From assembly GCA_958496175.1 (NCBI GenBank), contig OY292277.1:9300001-9364000 (forward strand): a stretch of 64,000 nt of DNA, read 5' to 3'. The position numbers and the translations under genes were made by a program. The stretch's first letter is position 1; each line of letters begins with the position of its first letter. This DNA is from Sisyra terminalis (lineage: Eukaryota; Arthropoda; Insecta; Neuroptera; Sisyridae). Below are positions 59,520 through 64,000 of this stretch, one piece after another. The notes under the pieces are model-generated. The model did no database searches. It saw only the letters and a program-made list of their open reading frames with translations, and was not told the DNA's origin.

Positions 59520-61620
59520 ACCAAACTTTGATAAGCCTTTGAAATTTTTTTTTATTTTTTTTTTTCAAAAAAAAGTCGTTTTTTCTATGTAACTTTTGAA
59601 CCGTGCTAGATACAAATAAAATATTTATTATCAAAATGAAAACTGAAGAAATTTCCTACAAAAAAGGTTCTTTGAAAATTTCCTGTACGTGCCATAGTTA
59701 ACACGAAAATGACAAATTAAAATATACAAAAATTTACAATTTCAAAAATTGTGTTATATTATTGTTGATAATTAATAATGTTCTTGGGAACTTGGATTTA
59801 AATAATGAGACGTTATTTTTCAAATTGTCTCAACGTTTCGTTGGTATTTATTTCCAACTTCTTCAGGAGAATTTTTGATGTTAACATCCTCGTTGTAAAT
59901 ACTCAAGGTTTATAAAATACACAGGTGGCCTCATGGTAGCTACGTGACGTATCCAGAAGAAATTCATATATATCTTCAGACTGATTCAAATTTCAAAATT
60001 CTTCGTATGACGTCATTTTTTTTTTCTAATGGAGCAACCTGTGTATTTTATAAACCTTGAGTATTTACAACGAGGATGTTAACATCAAAAATTCTCCTGA
60101 AGAAGTTGGAAATAAATACCAACGAAACGTTCAGATAATTTGAAAAATAACGTCTCATTATTTAAATCCAAGTTCCCAAGAACATTATTAATTATTTACC
60201 AAACCATGGATGAGAGCAACCAGGAATTATTGTTGATATTTCTGAAAATAATTAGCACTTTAGTACTCAAGGTTTTATTACCTGAGTTTAACCCTCGAAA
60301 GAAGTGTTAATTGCAATTTCACACTATGTTGGAATTTAAACGCCTCCCGCCTTATTGATTTTTCGAAAAAAAATCGTTTTTTTATTATAACTTTTGAACC
60401 GTGATTGATACAAATAAAATAGGTATTATCAAAATGAAAACTGAAGAAATTTCCTACAAAAAAGGTTCTTTAATAATTTCCTGTATGTGCAATAGTAAAC
60501 GCAAAAATGACAGATCAAAATATACAAAGATTTACAATTTCAAAAATTGTGTTATATTATTGTTGATATTTCTGATAATAATTGGCATTTTAGTACTCAA
60601 GGTTTTATTACCTGAGTTTAACCCTCGAAAGAAGTTTTAATTGCATTTTCACACTAAGTTGGAATGCCACCAGTCTCTTATGCATTTCGGTATTCAAGGT
60701 TTTATTACCTGCTTTTAAGCCTCGAAAGATGTGTTAATTGCATTTTCACACTATGTTGGAACTTAAACGCCTCCCACCTTAGTGATTTTTCGAAAAAAAA
60801 ATCGTTTTTTTTATTATAACTTTTGAACCGTGCTAGATACAAATAAAATCGTTAATAGCAAAATGAAAACTGAAGAAGTTTTCTACAAAAAAGGTTCTTT
60901 GAAAATTTCCTGTATGTGCCATAGTTAACACGAAAATGACAGATTAAAATATACGAAAATTTACAATTTCAAAAATTGTGTTATATAATTGTTGATATTT
61001 CGGAAAATAATTGGCATTTTAGTACTCAAGGTTTTATTACCTGAGTTTAACCCTCGAAAGATGTGTTAATTGCGTTTTCACAGTAGATTGGAATGTAACC
61101 GGTCTCTGATGCATTTCAGTATTCAAGGTTTTATTACCTGAGTTTAATCTTCAAAAGAATGTTAATTGCATTTTCACACTATATTGGAATGTAAACATAC
61201 TTTTACACTTTGGAACTCAACGTCTTATTACCCAAGTTAACCCTCAAAATAATGCATAAGAAACCGGTTGCATTCCAACCTAGTGTGAAAATGCAATTAA
61301 CATTTTTTTTGAGGGTTAAACTCAGGTAATAAAACCTAAATGCAACGTTTCGGTATTAAAGGTTTTATTACCTGAGTTTAACCCTCGAAAGATATGTTAA
61401 TTGCATTTTCACACTAGATTGGAATGTAACCGGTCTCTGATGCATTATGGAACTCAACGTTTTATTACCTGCTTATAACCCTCGAAAGATGTGATAATTG
61501 CATTTTCACACTATGTCGGAATGTAACCGAACTTTCACACTTTGGAACTCAAGGTTCTATTACCTGAGTTTAACCCTCAAAAGATGTGTTGATTGCATTT
61601 TCACACTATGTTGGAATGTG
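59520..61620. repeat. Tandem array, about 420-bp units plus about 100-bp subunits
   Basis: CTTTTGAACCGTGCTAGATA, TTTCCTACAAAAAAGGTTCT and AATTTCAAAAATTGTGTTAT recur near 59585, 60390 and 60820. After each comes GTTTTATTACCTGAGTTTAA with CCCTCGAAAGA. From about 61020 only this latter block repeats, at roughly 100-bp spacing, with one inverted unit near 61262-61345. The first long unit is split by a foldback (59768-60197). An inverted piece of the unit is at 63263-63372. Confidence 0.8.
59768..60197. mobile_element. Foldback with hammerhead-like hairpins nested in the array
   Basis: AATTAATAATGTTCTTGGGA begins and TCCCAAGAACATTATTAATT ends the element. Arms of about 180 bp carry CTGAAGAAGTTGGAAATAAA followed by TACCAACGAAACGT (59833-59872 minus, 60099-60130 plus). 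About 60 bp of unique loop separates them. Confidence 0.8.
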
Positions 61621-61624
61621 AACA

Positions 61625-61703
61625 CATCCGGGACAAATATTGCTTCTAGAAAAACCCGGGACGAAAGGTGGGAATCCGGGGATGTCCCGACCAAACCGGG
61701 ACG
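61625..61703. repeat. Cluster of CCGGGAC motifs
   Basis: CATCCGGGAC, ACCCGGGACG, ATCCGGGGATGTCCCGAC and AACCGGGACG lie within 80 bp, the most GC-rich patch in the last 20 kb. The opposed motifs look like the end of a DNA transposon; the other end was not found. Confidence 0.4.
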
Positions 61704-62052
61704 TATGGGGTCACCTTTATAGTACCCCTGTTACTCCTAACCATACAGTGAACGCTACAATTATCCCCGCAGAGCTAACAATCGAAATAGACAACATTAA
61801 CACCAAAAATATAAACACCAACTATTACAAATGCGTCATTTTCCAAATACGTATCTTTCTACTTGGATAAACTATACGATATATGAATAGCGGCTAGGGT
61901 TAGCGTAAAGCCTTACCTTTTTTCGATTCATGTAAAATTAAAATAATATCAACCAAAGAAGAGTAATAAAAACGAAAAAATTTCAAATTTTCTTGGACAT
62001 TTTCCATCATACATCGCCATATTATGACCATTTATGACCATATTATGACCAT

Positions 62053-62829
62053 GATTCAAAAAAAATTATGATTTTTTTTTTCTTAATTATATCGAAAATA
62101 TTGTTGAGAATGACAAAAAAAAAGCCTGTGTAAGTTTAAGCTCTTAATATTAATATTAAGAGGTGCCGCATCGCAAATTTCGCTTTTCCATTTAAATAAC
62201 ATGGGAATAATATTCTCTTGCCCTTTGGAAGTTTATAGCTCACGTTGGTGACAATATTTCGGAATGGCCAAGGTATATTCTTGTAGAAAATTGAACGATC
62301 TACAAAAAAGGTCTTCTACAAGTTTTTGATATATTAATTCCTTTAAAAGTTATTCGAGGTCAAAGTTGAACTAAAGAGAAATTTTTATATTTTTTCAATT
62401 TTTTGACGCAACCATCAATTTTATGAGAAAATTTTATAGGACATTTTTTGTAGAGCACTTTTTTTCCTATAACTTATCTCTATAAAAGTTTTTGATATTT
62501 TTCACAGGTCCTAAGTTATTTGCATTAAACTGAAAATTCCCTGAATAAATATATCAAAAACTTGTTCGAGACCTTTTTTGTAGATCGTTCAATTTTCTAC
62601 AAGAATATACCTTGGCCATTCCGAAATATTGTCACCAACGTGAGCTATAAAATCCCAAAGTGCAAGAGAATATTGTTCCCGTGTTATTTAAATGGAAAAT
62701 CTAAATTTGCGATGCGGCACCTCTTAATATTAATATTAAGAGCCTAAACTTTCACAGTTTTTTTTTTGTCATTCCCAACAATATTTTCGATATAATTAAG
62801 AAAAAAAAAATCATATTTTTTTTTGAATC
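62053..62829. mobile_element. Foldback element with GATTCAAAAAAAATTATGA termini
   Basis: Arms of about 290 bp pair through TTCTTAATTATATCGAAAAT, CTCTTAATATTAATATTAAG, CTTGGCCATTCCGAAATATT and TCAATTTTCTACAAGAATAT. The TCTACAAAAAAGGTCT word is shared with other foldbacks here. Non-coding. Confidence 0.8.
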
Positions 62830-64000
62830 AGTCTAGTATCCCCATCATATCAGCGAAAAATTTCAAGTCTTTATGGTTTTTTTTTTGTAGTAATTTCAAT
62901 TTTTAACGCAGAGTACTTCATAGTACAAAGCTTAAAGTTGAGTTTCTCGCATTGGTTGATGATATTAAAAGCCGAGATTTTCCCTGCGGACGTAATTATT
63001 GACAAACAGGAAATTTATAAAAAATTTCATTTATCATCTATTATTTTTTAGTTCCGTAAATAAAAAAAAGTTATAAAATGCATGATATTGTAGTATAAGT
63101 TATCAATTTCAAAGATCCAATATGATTTTCAGCAAAATCCTACACATTTGTAAAGAAATAAAAATTTTCCCAATATGTAGTGCGCAAAGAGCTGGTGCGC
63201 AATCAGATCTCATGCAAAAAAAAAAAGCACTAGCGCTTTTGATATAAATTTCCGGCCAAACTATGGCATTTATGAAAAATTCGTAAAGAATCTTTTTTGT
63301 AGGAAATATCCTCAGCTTTCATTTTGATAATAACTATTTTATTTGTATCTAGCACGGTTTAAAAGTTATAAGGAAGAAATAAAAAAATTCTCGGTGACGG
63401 ATGTTTAACATACTTATTGGTGAATACATGTACTACTAGTGTTGTTTCTACTACTAATACTTTGCCTATTGATTTCCTTATGCACAACTGATTACCTAAA
63501 GAGCTTTTAATTCTAAATAAATTACATACATTACACACCAACATTCAAAATATAATCTAAATTACCTATACTTATAAAATGTGCAAAAATTATTCAAATT
63601 TTTCTCTTATTTTAGTAATAAACAAAACTCATAATTACTTGTTCCAATTTTTACAACTCAAATCGTTGCATGTTTCAAATGTAGCAACTTATATAGCGTT
63701 AATAATTCGTATTATTAACAAAAAAAAAATATTCTTGAATTTCTCGTTTTTAATGTGGTGGATGTCGAAAAGTTTTAACCACACCATTATTGTGAAACTT
63801 TTGCTGATAAGTGGTTTCGATAAATTCTAATGATTTCAACAAAGTTTTTCTTTGACAATCGTTTTCATTATTCAAAACTACCTGGGTAACTTTTATTTCG
63901 TCGCATTTTAATATTTCATGCAGAAAATATTACTTTAGTAACTTTTTAAGTTTGTATGTATGTGTCCAAAACTTTATTAATATTCTTCGAACGATTTTTG
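62830..64000. other. Unassigned DNA with an inverted array piece
   Basis: 63263-63372 is the reverse complement of the 59.6-kb unit (AGCACGGTTTAAAAG, GTAGGAAATATCCTCAG). The rest is AT-rich and shows no exon to the window end. Confidence 0.5.

Noticed and set aside
1..64000. CRISPR arrays, bacterial operons or ribosome binding sites
   Set aside because: Genes are intron-split and animal-type; repeats are transposable elements and satellites, not short repeats with regular unique spacers.

Overview
The window is nuclear DNA of an arthropod, most probably an insect. It is very AT-rich, its genes are split by GT-AG introns, and the three recognisable genes are conserved animal genes whose wording is closest to insect family members. 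Order cannot be settled from the sequence; Diptera is only a weak guess. Between and inside the genes lies a dense, nested layer of mobile elements and foldback (inverted-repeat) DNA.

Genes. All three are on the minus strand in tandem. (1) A REPS1/2-type EH-domain endocytic adaptor, three coding exons, 19660 to 14454, 699 residues. (2) The mitochondrial RNA polymerase POLRMT, twelve coding exons, 30784 to 20248, 1401 residues; every junction keeps phase and all the palm and finger motifs tested are present. (3) The last five exons of an ABHD2-type alpha/beta hydrolase, 41381 to 33069; its 5-prime exons were not found. Nothing suggests a shared pathway, and the tandem order is probably just synteny.

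Layout. 1-2 kb: a Harbinger-type MITE, a second MITE and a tandem plus inverted set of hAT MITEs. 4.1-5.6 kb: a satellite of about 315 bp. 5.5-12.7 kb: a large palindrome, arms of about 3.2 and 3.9 kb round a spacer of about 40 nt, built from inverted tandem units that carry tRNA-like sequences, 57-nt GT-AG candidate introns and TGACGTCA palindromes. 14.4-19.7 kb: REPS, with a LINE and a nested foldback in its last intron. 20.2-30.8 kb: POLRMT, whose introns hold a hAT element beside a splice donor, a Jockey fragment, a Helitron, two foldbacks, a minisatellite and a MITE. 31.0-32.2 kb: a Helitron. 33.1-41.4 kb: ABHD2, with a Helitron, a pogo-like remnant and several foldbacks in its introns. 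41.5-64 kb: mostly repeats, including a second pogo-like copy, several foldback families, a 3-kb element with 100-bp inverted termini enclosing a LINE fragment, Helitron pieces and a tandem array at 59.5-61.6 kb.

Most unusual content. First, the 7-kb palindrome at 5.5-12.7 kb, which matches no element I know. Second, at least four foldback families whose arms carry the same hammerhead-like hairpin (CTGANGAAG, stem, CGAAA); two copies of one family have 12-13-bp target duplications, which points to retrotransposition. Third, a LINE fragment lying between copies of one foldback element, with an identical junction in two places. The small-ORF and tRNA-like calls are tentative; the exon structures of the three genes are firm.
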